Shown piece by piece: positions 7,416 to 15,636 of a DNA stretch of 64,000 nucleotides. The first letter of the stretch is position 1. Each line of letters begins with the position of its first letter. The DNA is from Acetatifactor sp. (GTDB taxonomy: Bacteria; Bacillota; Clostridia; Lachnospirales; Lachnospiraceae): assembly GCA_024695935.1 (NCBI GenBank), contig JAILHH010000022.1, forward strand, positions 62,001 to 126,000, given 5' to 3'. The position numbers and the translations under genes were made by a program. A model generated the notes under the pieces. The model saw only the letters and a program-made list of their open reading frames with translations, did not search any database and was not told the origin of the DNA.

Positions 7416-8375
7416 TTACTCCAATACTTCGTATCCCTCTACAGGTGTAAGACCATACTGCTCTGCAAGTTCTGCATTGTAATACTTTGTAACGGGAGCA
7501 TATTCGATAGGCATTTCCGAAATATCAGTTTCACCTGTCAGAACCTTTGCTGCCATCTTACCTGTTGTGTATCCAAGGTCATAATAGCTGATGGAAAGTG
7601 TTGCGATACCACATCCCTTGCAGATACCTGCCTCGCCTGCGATAACGGGAACCTTTGCGGGAACTACCACATTTGCGATAGCCTCTGTGTTAGAAGCTGC
7701 AGTGTTGTCTGTAGGAATATAGATAACATCTGATGTCTCGCAAGCCTTGTTTGTAACGCTGGTGACATCATTTGAATCTGTGAAAGCATAAGCTGTTGCA
7801 TTTACGCCAAGGTCAGCCAAAGCCTTGGTGATCTCATTTACCTGATATACGCTGTTAGCTTCAGCCGAGCAATAGATGATTCCGACTTCCTTTGCATCGG
7901 GGAACCACTCAAGGATCATTGCTGCCTGCTCATCAAGAGGAGCAAGGTCGCTGGTACCGGAAACATTTCCGCCGACAGTTCCCGTAAATGTAGCTTCATC
8001 AAGGTCAAGAGCAACCGAATAAGCGGTGATGGCTGTTCCGAGTACGGGGATCTCATTTGTAGCTGATGTAGCCGCTGTGAGAGCACCTGTTGCATTTGCA
8101 AGGATCAGATCCACGTTCTTTGATACAAATCCGTTTACGATAGTAGAGCAGTTAACAGAATCGCCCGAAGCGTTCTGCTCGTCAAATGTAACCTTCTCTT
8201 CTCCAAGTTCATCTACAAGAGCATCCTTGAAGCCCTGTGTTGCAGCATCAAGTGCCTCATGCTGTACAAGCTGGCAGATACCTACGGTATATCCGTCACT
8301 TGATGCCGAGCCGCATGATGTAAGACCGAATGTCATTGCGACTGCCATCATAAGTGAAATCAATTTCTTTTTCAT
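7416..8375 (-). CDS. ABC importer substrate-binding lipoprotein, TrpX/COG2984 type
   Basis: About 319 residues. A signal peptide of ~20 residues ends in the lipobox GLTSC, so the mature protein is anchored by a diacylated Cys on the outer face of the membrane. The two-lobed body resembles COG2984 proteins: GICQLVQHEALDAA at the first strand, NGFVSKNVDLILANAT, LDEQAAMILEWFPDAKEVGI and GEAGICKGCGIATLSISYYDLG. The family includes the tryptophan/tyrosine binding proteins of Firmicutes. No T-box was found in the short leader, so a tryptophan role is not supported here. The ATG at 8375 is 8 nt after GGAG; the upstream ATG at 8381 is too close. A strong promoter lies at 8447-8475. Confidence 0.88.
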   Translation of the reverse strand: MKKKLISLMMAVAMTFGLTSCGSASSDGYTVGICQLVQHEALDAATQGFKDALVDELGEEKVTFDEQNASGDSVNCSTIVNGFVSKNVDLILANATGALTAATSATNEIPVLGTAITAYSVALDLDEATFTGTVGGNVSGTSDLAPLDEQAAMILEWFPDAKEVGIIYCSAEANSVYQVNEITKALADLGVNATAYAFTDSNDVTSVTNKACETSDVIYIPTDNTAASNTEAIANVVVPAKVPVIAGEAGICKGCGIATLSISYYDLGYTTGKMAAKVLTGETDISEMPIEYAPVTKYYNAELAEQYGLTPVEGYEVLE

Positions 8376-8446
8376 GATCATTTCTCCCTTAAACTTTAGT
8401 TTTTATAACTCCAACGCTTTAAACCGTTAAAGCAATCAACATAAGC

Positions 8447-8475
8447 ACTATATCACTCTTCTTTTTTTAAGTCAA
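8447..8475 (-). promoter_or_regulatory. sigma-A-type promoter for the ABC importer operon
   Basis: On the minus strand, TTGACT (8475-8470) and TATAGT (8452-8447) are separated by 17 bp. The expected transcript start is about 65 nt before the ATG, which leaves no room for a T-box or other long leader. Confidence 0.8.
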
Positions 8476-8504
8476 TAAAATATGTTCTGCAATTTCCAAA
8501 AAAA

Positions 8505-8513
8505 TGTTATAAT
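8505..8513 (+). promoter_or_regulatory. extended -10 promoter for the amidohydrolase gene
   Basis: TG-T-TATAAT is a perfect extended -10 element, about 28 bp before the ATG at 8542. The -35 position (TTCTGC) is poor, as is common with extended -10 promoters. It is divergent from the ABC importer promoter. Confidence 0.6.
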
Positions 8514-8541
8514 CTTTCTTTGAGAAAACGAGGTAAACACA

Positions 8542-9378
8542 ATGATAATAGACATCCATACCCATACATTCCCCGAATCAGTTGCCAAAAAGGCCATAGA
8601 CAGCCTCTCAGCATCCGCAAATATGAATGCCTGTCTTGACGGCAGTGAAAATGCACTTAAGGCTTCAATGGAAGAAGCCGGTATCGACTTATCCTTAGTC
8701 ATGCCGGTGGCAACCGCCCCCTCCCAGACAGAAAAAATAAACAGAAACGTATTTATCACAAATGAACGGATGAACGAAACAGGGATCGAATCCTTTGGCG
8801 CCATCCATCCCGAAAACTCAGATTACAGAGAGATAATAAAAAATCTGGCCTCGGAAAATGTTCGCGGTATAAAGATCCATCCCGTATTTCAAAATGTTTT
8901 CCTTGACGATATCAGATATAAACGAATTATTGACTGTGCCTGTGAGTATGATCTGGCCATTATGACCCACGCCGGATATGATATAGGTTTTCCCGGAGAT
9001 TACAGATCAGGTGTCTCTCACATTCTTTCCGTCATAAAAGAGTTAAAGCCACGAAAGCTTATCCTTGCCCACATGGGGGGATGGGATGAATGGGAAAAAG
9101 TGCTGGATGAAATAGCCGGACTTGATGTATATCTGGACACTTCTTTTTCCGTCACGAAACTTAGGAAAAAAAGCGGAGAGATCGAGACCATGCTTCACCC
9201 CGATCTGTTTAAAGAAATAGTAAAAAAACACGGTGCCGGGCACATACTCTTTGGAAGTGACTCACCATGGGCATCTCAAAAGGAAGCCCTTGAAACCGTA
9301 AAGGAAATAATTGATGGCAGTTCCATCACAGAAAAAATACTTGGGCAAAATGCTCTTGGGCTTCTTGGCGGCATATAA
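8542..9378 (+). CDS. metal-dependent amidohydrolase family protein (COG2159-like)
   Basis: A 278-residue TIM-barrel hydrolase. It shows the N-terminal HxH motif (IIDIHTHTFP), Lys/His on a middle strand (VRGIKIHPVF), His in MTHAGYD, His in LAHMGG, and a late Asp in FGSDSPWA. This is the metal-binding pattern of the Amidohydro_2 group, which includes decarboxylases and hydrolases of small cyclic acids. The substrate is unknown. The start has GAGG 9 nt upstream. The gene stands alone on the plus strand and ends at a strong bidirectional terminator (9384-9425). A TatD-like nuclease is less likely because the motif spacing fits COG2159 better. Confidence 0.85.
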   Translation: MIIDIHTHTFPESVAKKAIDSLSASANMNACLDGSENALKASMEEAGIDLSLVMPVATAPSQTEKINRNVFITNERMNETGIESFGAIHPENSDYREIIKNLASENVRGIKIHPVFQNVFLDDIRYKRIIDCACEYDLAIMTHAGYDIGFPGDYRSGVSHILSVIKELKPRKLILAHMGGWDEWEKVLDEIAGLDVYLDTSFSVTKLRKKSGEIETMLHPDLFKEIVKKHGAGHILFGSDSPWASQKEALETVKEIIDGSSITEKILGQNALGLLGGI

Positions 9379-9383
9379 AACAT

Positions 9384-9425
9384 AAGCCTTCAACCCCGAT
9401 AAAACCGGGGATGAAGGCTTTTATT
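9384..9425 (+). terminator. bidirectional terminator between convergent genes
   Basis: AAGCCTTCA...CCCCG and CGGGG...TGAAGGCTT form a long stem with a four-base AAAA-like loop, followed by TTTTAT. It terminates the amidohydrolase gene and probably the convergent gene at 9448-10569. Confidence 0.88.
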
Positions 9426-9447
9426 TGTGTCCAATATCAAATTCTTA

Positions 9448-10569
9448 TTACTGCTCTGCACGCTCCAAAGCAAGTTCATAATCCTTTGTTCCGACAAAAA
9501 CATCGTTTGAATAAGGATTCTTTCCAAGCTTAACGGATCTCTTTATTATCTCTGTCAGGCATACAACGTTGATGGCGATAGCCAAAATTGCCACAAATCC
9601 CTGCATTCTGGGATCTGCCGTGATTCCCATGGCAGATATTGTCTCTCCGACAGCTGCTGTCTTTCCTGCTCCTGAATTGTAAAGAGCAATGGCCTTTTCA
9701 TAAAGATCCATTGTTGTGACTCCCGCATCAGTGGCACCGCCGTAGACTGTGGGAAGTGCAGCCGCAAATTTTGAACTAAGCTGAAATGCGGGAACAACCT
9801 GTGCCCACATGCACCATATTGCAAGAGTGTTTGCACGGTTCTGGATCCATGCACCCTTGTTCCAGAAAGCATTTGCGAATGTGGGAGCAAGTAAAAGAGC
9901 CACGCCGCAATACCATGTATGAGTAGGAAGATTCAGATAAGTATATTCGAAGTTCCATACATCATATGCCAGAATGAACCATATTGTCATATCAGGCCAA
10001 ATCATATCAGACTTGTTTTTATCCCTTGAAGCATAAAGGTGAATACAGCCTGTCATACAGAAAATGTTGATGAGTCCGGCCAATGCATTTACCACATTCC
10101 ACCATCCGCCGTAGATAAATACACCTTCGTTTGATGCCCACCATGCACCCTTTAAATTGCCCGAAATAGAAGCTGCCGCAATAGCGGACTCCATATCGGA
10201 AACATTGGCGATCATGATGTTTGCGGCAACGATGAACCAGGGGAACCAGGCAAACCACTTTTCTTTTCCTATGCCCCATTTATACTTGATCATCATGAAA
10301 CCGACGCAGCCTATGTCTGCCGCATACAGTTTAAAGTAATGGAACCATCCGTCCATATATGCAACGGTAGGATTTGCCTTGCCTCCAAAAAGTCCCAGGT
10401 GAGCAAGGATGAAATAAACGGTTAAAACACAGGGAATGATAACGAAAACAGTTATTCCACCTGCCTTCGTCCTGCGGCCGATCTCGTTCATAATGATCAA
10501 TCCACAGAAAACAAGAACCCATCCGATCAACTGCATAGCCGCATGATCACTGTACAATTGAAAAAACAT
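9448..10569 (-). CDS. polytopic membrane protein, DUF5692-like
   Basis: 373 residues with about nine hydrophobic segments and many Trp and Tyr residues at the segment ends. Examples are FKLYAADIGCVGFMMIKY, WFAWFPWFIVAANIMIAN, GWWNVVNALAGLINIF and LPTHTWYCGVALLLAPTF. I associate this pattern with the uncharacterised DUF5692 family, from memory only. No transporter signature is visible. The ATG follows AAAGGAGGG at a 7 nt spacing. The upstream region is unusual: a hairpin terminator (10694-10733) and repeat array B lie between this gene and the next one upstream, so it should have its own promoter at about 10.6-10.7 kb. Confidence 0.8.
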   Translation of the reverse strand: MFFQLYSDHAAMQLIGWVLVFCGLIIMNEIGRRTKAGGITVFVIIPCVLTVYFILAHLGLFGGKANPTVAYMDGWFHYFKLYAADIGCVGFMMIKYKWGIGKEKWFAWFPWFIVAANIMIANVSDMESAIAAASISGNLKGAWWASNEGVFIYGGWWNVVNALAGLINIFCMTGCIHLYASRDKNKSDMIWPDMTIWFILAYDVWNFEYTYLNLPTHTWYCGVALLLAPTFANAFWNKGAWIQNRANTLAIWCMWAQVVPAFQLSSKFAAALPTVYGGATDAGVTTMDLYEKAIALYNSGAGKTAAVGETISAMGITADPRMQGFVAILAIAINVVCLTEIIKRSVKLGKNPYSNDVFVGTKDYELALERAEQ

Positions 10570-10693
10570 GCAATAACCCTCCTTTTGATTTTGCCACTAC
10601 CGAACTATAAATAGTGCATTTTTATTTAATATATCACTTTTTGTGCGAAAATACAATCGTGGGGAGTATCCATGCCACCCATATAAGAAGCCA

Positions 10694-10733
10694 TAAAAAA
10701 ACGGGTGAAACACGCTTCACGAGTTTCATCCGT
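10694..10733 (-). terminator. intrinsic terminator downstream of repeat array B
   Basis: Arms CGGGTGAAAC (10702-10711) and GTTTCATCCG (10723-10732) pair over 10 bp with one G-T wobble. On the minus strand seven T residues follow. No gene ends just upstream of it; the only sequence between it and the previous terminator is array B. It may therefore end a transcript of the array. Confidence 0.78.
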
Positions 10734-10775
10734 GATTCTCTGAACACTCAGACAGCCGCATATAACCGCTGATCA

Positions 10776-11202
10776 TTACAGTCTATTTCACGTTTTCTCG
10801 CAAATTAACCGTAATTGAATTCTTCCGGTTTTCGGCATTTCTACTCCATTACAGTCTTTTTCGGCATTTATTGAAAAAAACTGTAAGCCAAATTTCGGGC
10901 TTACAGTTTTTTTAAGTTTCTCACAAAAAATAACTGTAAAAAGAAATTTTCCGTTTTGTATAATAACCGTTTTTAGCCGTTTTTATACAGTCTTTTCCGG
11001 TTTTTCCTCTAAAATAACTGTAATCGCATTTTTGCCGTTACGGTTATTTTTGTACTTATGCTAAATTAGACTGTAGGGTAACTGTAAAGGTGGATTTGGG
11101 CCTACAGTTTTTTTAATGGCTTCTAGCAAATAAACTGTAAAGCACTTTTCCGCTTTTTTTCGATTACAGTCTTTTTCGCGCTTTTTGAAAAAAAGACTGT
11201 AA
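10776..11202. repeat. repeat array B: seven to eight TTACAGT/ACTGTAA inverted units
   Basis: Units of 37-39 bp start at 10776, 10849, 10901, 10986, 11038, 11103 and 11164. Each begins TTACAGT (or TTACGGT/CTACAGT) followed by T-rich sequence and ends A-rich followed by ACTGTAA. Spacing varies (73, 52, 85, 52, 65, 61), with 52 bp recurring. The short gaps also form hairpins, for example CTGTAAGCC with GGGCTTACAG around 10881-10906. No ORF is credible here; a minus-strand frame of 64 codons overlapping the end lacks a ribosome binding site. Confidence 0.88.
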
Positions 11203-11210
11203 TAAGACAC

Positions 11211-11274
11211 TGATCAGCAGTCTCCAAATGTCCGACTGAGCAAGCCAGACAGCTACTTGGCTCGTTGCCATAGC
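11211..11274. repeat. 64-nt palindromic interspersed element, copy 1
   Basis: Aligned without gaps to 54226-54289 it matches at about 49 of 64 positions. It also resembles the inverse strand of 52309-52370. Read on the minus strand it begins GCTATGGCAACGAGCC and has a stem (CCAAGT...ATTTGG) in the centre. It abuts the end of array B and the terminator of the 83-aa gene. Confidence 0.75.
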
Positions 11275-11279
11275 GAAAA

Positions 11280-11303
11280 AACGGGTATAAACCCGGTTTA
11301 AAA
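11280..11303 (-). terminator. terminator for the 83-aa gene
   Basis: On the minus strand, ACCGGGT and ACCCGTT form a short GC stem followed by TTTTTT. It begins about 18 bp past the stop codon. Confidence 0.7.
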
Positions 11304-11320
11304 GCCATATATAACAATAC

Positions 11321-11572
11321 TCAATCCTTCATGAAGGCATCGATAAGCCTGACTCCTGCTGCCATCTTTTTGATCATGGAAAGATTTTCTCTCATGTAAT
11401 TTTCAAGGCCTTTGATCTCTTCGTCTGAAAACCCTGTGGAAGACTTTATCCTGCAGGCCGGTATCACGCCTTCAGCGCTCCTGCCTTCTTCGGAAAAGGA
11501 CACATAAGCCATCTTTTCGCCGTTTTTATCTCTTACGATCGATGAAACTGACATATTGAGAGTATCGCTCAT
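11321..11572 (-). CDS. small conserved hypothetical protein, 83 aa
   Basis: The reading frame is open upstream, but the real start is the ATG at 11572. It has AAGGAGG 6 nt before it and gives a protein beginning MSDTLNMSVSSIV. The N-terminal half reads as beta strands (KMAYVSFSEEGRSAEGVIP, a possible small barrel). The C-terminal half is a helix pair (NYMRENLSMIKKMAAG...). I do not recognise the family. It is followed by its own terminator and sits downstream of the aldolase-like gene on the same strand. Confidence 0.75.
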   Translation of the reverse strand: MSDTLNMSVSSIVRDKNGEKMAYVSFSEEGRSAEGVIPACRIKSSTGFSDEEIKGLENYMRENLSMIKKMAAGVRLIDAFMKD

Positions 11573-11676
11573 GATCTTCCTCCTTGCCGCAAACACCCCT
11601 GTAAACCACGTTAAAACCGCCATGTAAACAAAAATTTAAGCGTAACAAAATACCGGTAAATATCTCTGCAAAAGCC

Positions 11677-12702
11677 CTATAAATATGACTTAAGAGTTTC
11701 GATGTCTTCTTTTGTCGTGGACCAACAAGTTGCCAGCCTTACGACAGTATGCCCATCATCCGGTTTCTCCCAAAAGCTCATGGCAACGTTCTTTGAAAGC
11801 TCTTCATATTTTGAATCATCCAGGACCACAAACTGCTGATTTGTGGGGGAATCGATATAAAACTTATACCCTTTTTCAGTCAGGGCATTCTTTAAAAGCT
11901 GTGCCATCTCTATGGCATGACGACTGATTTTAAAATACAGATCATCCGTAAAAAGAGTGTCAAACTGAATACCGCACAGTCTTCCCTTTGCAAGGAGTGC
12001 ACCGTGACGCTTGATACGGTTTACGAAATGCACAGGGGCATTTCCGTGCGTAAATACCACAGCTTCACCGCACAGGGCTCCCACCTTTGTTCCACCTATG
12101 TAAAACACATCGCTGACATTTGCGATGTCCGTGAGTGTCACATCCGTGTCAAAGCTCATAAGTCCGTATCCAAGTCTGGCGCCATCTATAAACAGACTCA
12201 TGTCATATTCGTCGCAGACCTTTCTGATATCCTTTAATTCATCAAGTGTATAAAGTGTTCCGTATTCTGTGGGATGTGAAATATATACCATTCCCGGAAA
12301 TACCATATGTTCATGGTTTGCATCACTGTAAAAAGTCTCTGCAAATCTCTTTACGTCAGAAGCCTTTAATTTGCCGTCATACCCGGGCACAGTCAAAACC
12401 TCATGTCCTGTATATTCTATGGCGCCTGCCTCGTGAACTGCCACATGTCCCGTCTCTGCAGCCACAACACCCTGATACTCATCAAGCATTGTGGATATGA
12501 TTAGCTGGTTTGTCTGGGTTCCGCCGGATATAAAAAACACCTGTCCGTCCGGCACTCCCGCTGCCGCTTTTATCTTTTCTTCCGCGCTTTTACTGTATTT
12601 GTCACTGCCGTACCCGCCAAGCGCCTCAAGGTTTGTCTCCCCGAGTTTTTTTAAGATCTCAGGATGACACCCCGTGATGTAATCACTCTCAAATGAAATC
12701 AT
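11677..12702 (-). CDS. ltaE: low-specificity L-threonine aldolase-like PLP enzyme
   Basis: A 341-residue fold-type I PLP enzyme of the beta-eliminating lyase/threonine aldolase family. It cleaves L-threonine or related beta-hydroxy amino acids to glycine and an aldehyde. Seen: GGYGSDKYSKSAEEKI at the N-terminus, SGGTQTNQLII (phosphate loop), ETGHVAVHEAGAIE (ring-stacking His), FIDGARLGYG (Asp-Arg pair) and FYIGGTKVGALCGE with the PLP lysine at residue 206. Length is as expected. The substrate (Thr, allo-Thr or another) is not decided by sequence. It lies 42 bp downstream of the AraC-type regulator on the same strand. Confidence 0.9.
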   Translation of the reverse strand: MISFESDYITGCHPEILKKLGETNLEALGGYGSDKYSKSAEEKIKAAAGVPDGQVFFISGGTQTNQLIISTMLDEYQGVVAAETGHVAVHEAGAIEYTGHEVLTVPGYDGKLKASDVKRFAETFYSDANHEHMVFPGMVYISHPTEYGTLYTLDELKDIRKVCDEYDMSLFIDGARLGYGLMSFDTDVTLTDIANVSDVFYIGGTKVGALCGEAVVFTHGNAPVHFVNRIKRHGALLAKGRLCGIQFDTLFTDDLYFKISRHAIEMAQLLKNALTEKGYKFYIDSPTNQQFVVLDDSKYEELSKNVAMSFWEKPDDGHTVVRLATCWSTTKEDIETLKSYL

Positions 12703-12744
12703 GATAATTCTTCCGTCCTTTTATTACATAAATTAACCTTAACT

Positions 12745-13635
12745 TTATCTTCCCCGGTTAAATCCGGTCACATGTAAGAGCCTGAATTGTTTCGGTGTTA
12801 TATTGTATCTTTTGTGAAAAGATCTGATCAGATGACTGCAATCGGCAAATCCTGTCTCCGCCGCTATGTAATTTAAATCATAGTCAGTGTAGAGCAGATA
12901 ACTCTCTACCTTGTTCAATCTGATAAACTCAATATATTGCTTGCAGCTTCGCCCATAATGCTTGCAAAAAAGTTTGGCAAAATAAGAATAACTCATGTTG
13001 CACATGTTCGCAAGATTGGCAACATTTATGTTTTCAGCCGAATGCCTGTCGATATAAACAAGTATGTTTTGGATTGAAAGTTCCTCGTCTTCCGTGATAT
13101 TCTTATTTTCAAAGGACAGTCCCATATAATACCATTTTCGTAAAAGCAGGGAAAACAGTTCCGAAAAGCGGGCGTACACATAGGCATCATACCCATACCT
13201 GCGTTCTCTTACCTCCCGCTCCACAACAGTAAAGAGGTTTTTCAGGTCATATCCGTCCAGGTCATTACCCGAAAAGATCACAGGCTGATCCGGATGATTC
13301 TGTATCTGGTGGAAAACATCATTAAGGCCCGGCAGATATGTTCCGGCCAGACGGACCCTGTTACTGTTGAACTTGACACATATATATCTGTGGGAGTCAT
13401 TTTCGTCGGAATAAATGGAATGCACAGCCTGGGGAGGCAAAAAGATCATCTCCCCCTCCTTCACATGATAGATATGATCATTGCAGGTAATATATGCCGC
13501 TCCGGATTCCATGTAGATGAATTCCACAAAATAGTGCCAGTGACTCTCAACCTTTCCCTCCCAGGTTTTAGAATCCATATAAAAGGCTTCGATGGGACTT
13601 TTCAAAATATCACTGTACTCATACAGATCTCTCAT
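12745..13635 (-). CDS. AraC-family transcriptional regulator
   Basis: 296 residues from the ATG at 13635 (GGAG 9 nt upstream). An open frame extends to 13719, but it would intrude on the divergent promoter region and lacks a ribosome binding site. The N-terminal half is a cupin-like sensor domain (FIYMESGAAYITCND, GEMIFLPPQAVHSIY). The C-terminal ~100 residues hold two helix-turn-helix motifs (NVANLANMCNMSYSYFAKLF and YIAAETGFADCSHLIRSFHK, ending ITPKQFR). The effector is unknown, commonly a sugar for this architecture. Divergent from the ABC exporter pair at 13805-17415, which it may control; the aldolase-like gene is directly downstream. Confidence 0.92.
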   Translation of the reverse strand: MRDLYEYSDILKSPIEAFYMDSKTWEGKVESHWHYFVEFIYMESGAAYITCNDHIYHVKEGEMIFLPPQAVHSIYSDENDSHRYICVKFNSNRVRLAGTYLPGLNDVFHQIQNHPDQPVIFSGNDLDGYDLKNLFTVVEREVRERRYGYDAYVYARFSELFSLLLRKWYYMGLSFENKNITEDEELSIQNILVYIDRHSAENINVANLANMCNMSYSYFAKLFCKHYGRSCKQYIEFIRLNKVESYLLYTDYDLNYIAAETGFADCSHLIRSFHKRYNITPKQFRLLHVTGFNRGR

Positions 13636-13804
13636 AAATTTGATCTCCGTTTTTACCGCTCTGCCGGTCAAAAATGCATATCTGACCCCTTGCCGGCATG
13701 GTAGAATAGATTTATTCAACTTTTGTATAATCGCATTATATTATAAATCATGGATAACTGATAATCTACTAAAGATTTTAATAATATTTTTAAAGGATTG
13801 TATC

Positions 13805-15592
13805 ATGAACAAAAAATCACAGGAATTTCCCTTAACAAAAATACAATGGCTTTGGCAGAACATGAAAGGAATGCGTGCGATCTACATATTCGGCATGTTT
13901 CTGACCATAGTATATAACGTTATGCAGCTGACGGTGCCTTACTTTTCAAGCAAGCTTATAGACACATTCCTTGCCGGTGAGAACGCTGCGGAAAACCTTC
14001 GCACAAAGAGCGATTTATTCTATAAGCTCCTTATTGCCATGGTAGGGCTTACTGTGCTTCGCGCCATAATCGTATATATCGACTGCATGATATTCGAGAA
14101 CACATCCCAGCATGTGTTGTACAAAATCCGCAACTTCCTCTATGACAAGATCCAGCGTCAGGACATGACATTTTATTCAACCTACAGAACCGGAGATCTG
14201 ATGACCAGAGTCACCGGAGACCTTGATGCTGTGCGCCATATGGTGGCCTGGGTCGTGAGGATCGTCATCGAATCCTTCTCACTTTTTGCGGCTGCGGCAT
14301 TTTTCTTCCTCTATATCAATTGGAAGATGGCCCTGTGCCTCCTTGCCATTTCGCCCTTTGTATTTGTGATCATTTACATGTTCAGAAATCAGGTGGCTCC
14401 CATGCATGCTTTGCTTCGTGAGAAATTAGCCCAAATGAATACCTTTGCTCAGGAAAATATCTCCGGAAACCGTGTGGTAAAAGCCTTTGCCAGAGAAGAT
14501 TACGAAATGGAGAAATTCGACACTTCAAACTGCGATTACAGGGACACCAACAAAAACACCGCAAGAGTATGGCTGAAGTTCTACCCTTACGTTGAAACCA
14601 TCGCTGATCTGATGCCTGTTGTGATGCTCCTTATCGGCGGACTGTTCCTCATGACGCCCTATTTTACAATGGGTGAATACGTAGCTTTTTCAGGGCTTAT
14701 CTGGGCCATCGCAAACCCCATGCGAATGATGGGAAATATAATGAACGAATTCCAGCGTTTCTCTGCGGCTTCCAAAAAGGTTATGGAGATCTACTACTCC
14801 GAGCCAAAGATAAAAGACAAAGAAAATGCCATTCCGCACCCGGACAGATTTAAGGGCTCCATTGAATTTAAAAATGTGTCATTCCAATATGAGGACGGGG
14901 ATCTGCCTGTTTTATATGACATTGATTTTAAAGTAAATCCCGGCGAAACCGTTGCCATCATGGGCGAGACCGGCTGCGGGAAGACATCCCTCATCCACCT
15001 GATCCCCAGGTTCTATGAGCCAACCGCAGGTGAGGTGCTGATAGATGGCATAGACGTAAACGATTACAAACTCGAAGACCTCAGAAAAAACATCGGCCTT
15101 GCCACCCAGGATGTACTTCTCTACTCAGATACCATCGAGGGAAATATAGCCTACGGAGACAGCCAAATAAAGCCGGAAGAAGTCGTCAAATTTGCCCGCT
15201 ATTCCGCAGCAAACGATTTCATCGCAAAGATGCCTGAAGGATATGACACCATCGTGGGAGAAAGAGGCGTGGGACTTTCCGGCGGACAGAAGCAGCGTAT
15301 CTCTCTGGCAAGAGCCCTGGCCGTGAAGCCTTCCATATTGATACTTGACGATACCACATCCGCAGTTGACCTGGAAACGGAAAAACAGATCCAGAACTCT
15401 TTAAACAACCTGGATTTTCCCTGCACCAAAGTGATCATCGCTCAGAGAATCTCCACTACCAAAAATGCCGACAAGATCATCGTGTTAAATCACGGCAGGA
15501 TCACGGAGATGGGCAGTCACAGCGAACTTATCGCCAAAAAAGGATATTACTACGAACTGGTCAAACTCCAGACAGGAATCGAAGAATTATAG
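13805..15592 (+). CDS. heterodimeric ABC exporter subunit with degenerate ATP site
   Basis: 595 residues from the ATG at 13805 (AAAGGA 7 nt upstream); the frame extends upstream but that stretch overlaps the AraC gene. Six membrane helices are followed by a nucleotide-binding domain with Walker A GETGCGKTS (from 387) and a canonical LSGGQ (from 491). Two catalytic positions are altered: Asp516 replaces the Walker B glutamate (ILILDDTTS), and Gln547 replaces the switch histidine (IIAQRIS). This is the pattern of the degenerate-site subunit of TM287/288-, LmrCD- and BmrCD-like exporters. The partner is the next gene. Likely cargo is drugs or amphiphiles; not determinable here. Confidence 0.93.
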   Translation: MNKKSQEFPLTKIQWLWQNMKGMRAIYIFGMFLTIVYNVMQLTVPYFSSKLIDTFLAGENAAENLRTKSDLFYKLLIAMVGLTVLRAIIVYIDCMIFENTSQHVLYKIRNFLYDKIQRQDMTFYSTYRTGDLMTRVTGDLDAVRHMVAWVVRIVIESFSLFAAAAFFFLYINWKMALCLLAISPFVFVIIYMFRNQVAPMHALLREKLAQMNTFAQENISGNRVVKAFAREDYEMEKFDTSNCDYRDTNKNTARVWLKFYPYVETIADLMPVVMLLIGGLFLMTPYFTMGEYVAFSGLIWAIANPMRMMGNIMNEFQRFSAASKKVMEIYYSEPKIKDKENAIPHPDRFKGSIEFKNVSFQYEDGDLPVLYDIDFKVNPGETVAIMGETGCGKTSLIHLIPRFYEPTAGEVLIDGIDVNDYKLEDLRKNIGLATQDVLLYSDTIEGNIAYGDSQIKPEEVVKFARYSAANDFIAKMPEGYDTIVGERGVGLSGGQKQRISLARALAVKPSILILDDTTSAVDLETEKQIQNSLNNLDFPCTKVIIAQRISTTKNADKIIVLNHGRITEMGSHSELIAKKGYYYELVKLQTGIEEL

Positions 15593-15636
15593 TTTAAAAA
15601 AACTTATCACAGACTCATTTTACAAGAGGAAATATT

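Noticed and set aside
8376-8541. T-box upstream of the TrpX-like gene
   Set aside because: No GGTGG core or terminator; a good promoter leaves only about 65 nt of leader.
11123-11317. 64-codon ORF on the minus strand
   Set aside because: Covers array B, the palindromic element and a terminator; no translation signal.
13592-13804. 71-codon N-terminal extension of the first exporter subunit
   Set aside because: Overlaps the AraC-type gene on the other strand, and the ATG at 13805 has a proper ribosome binding site and homologous start.
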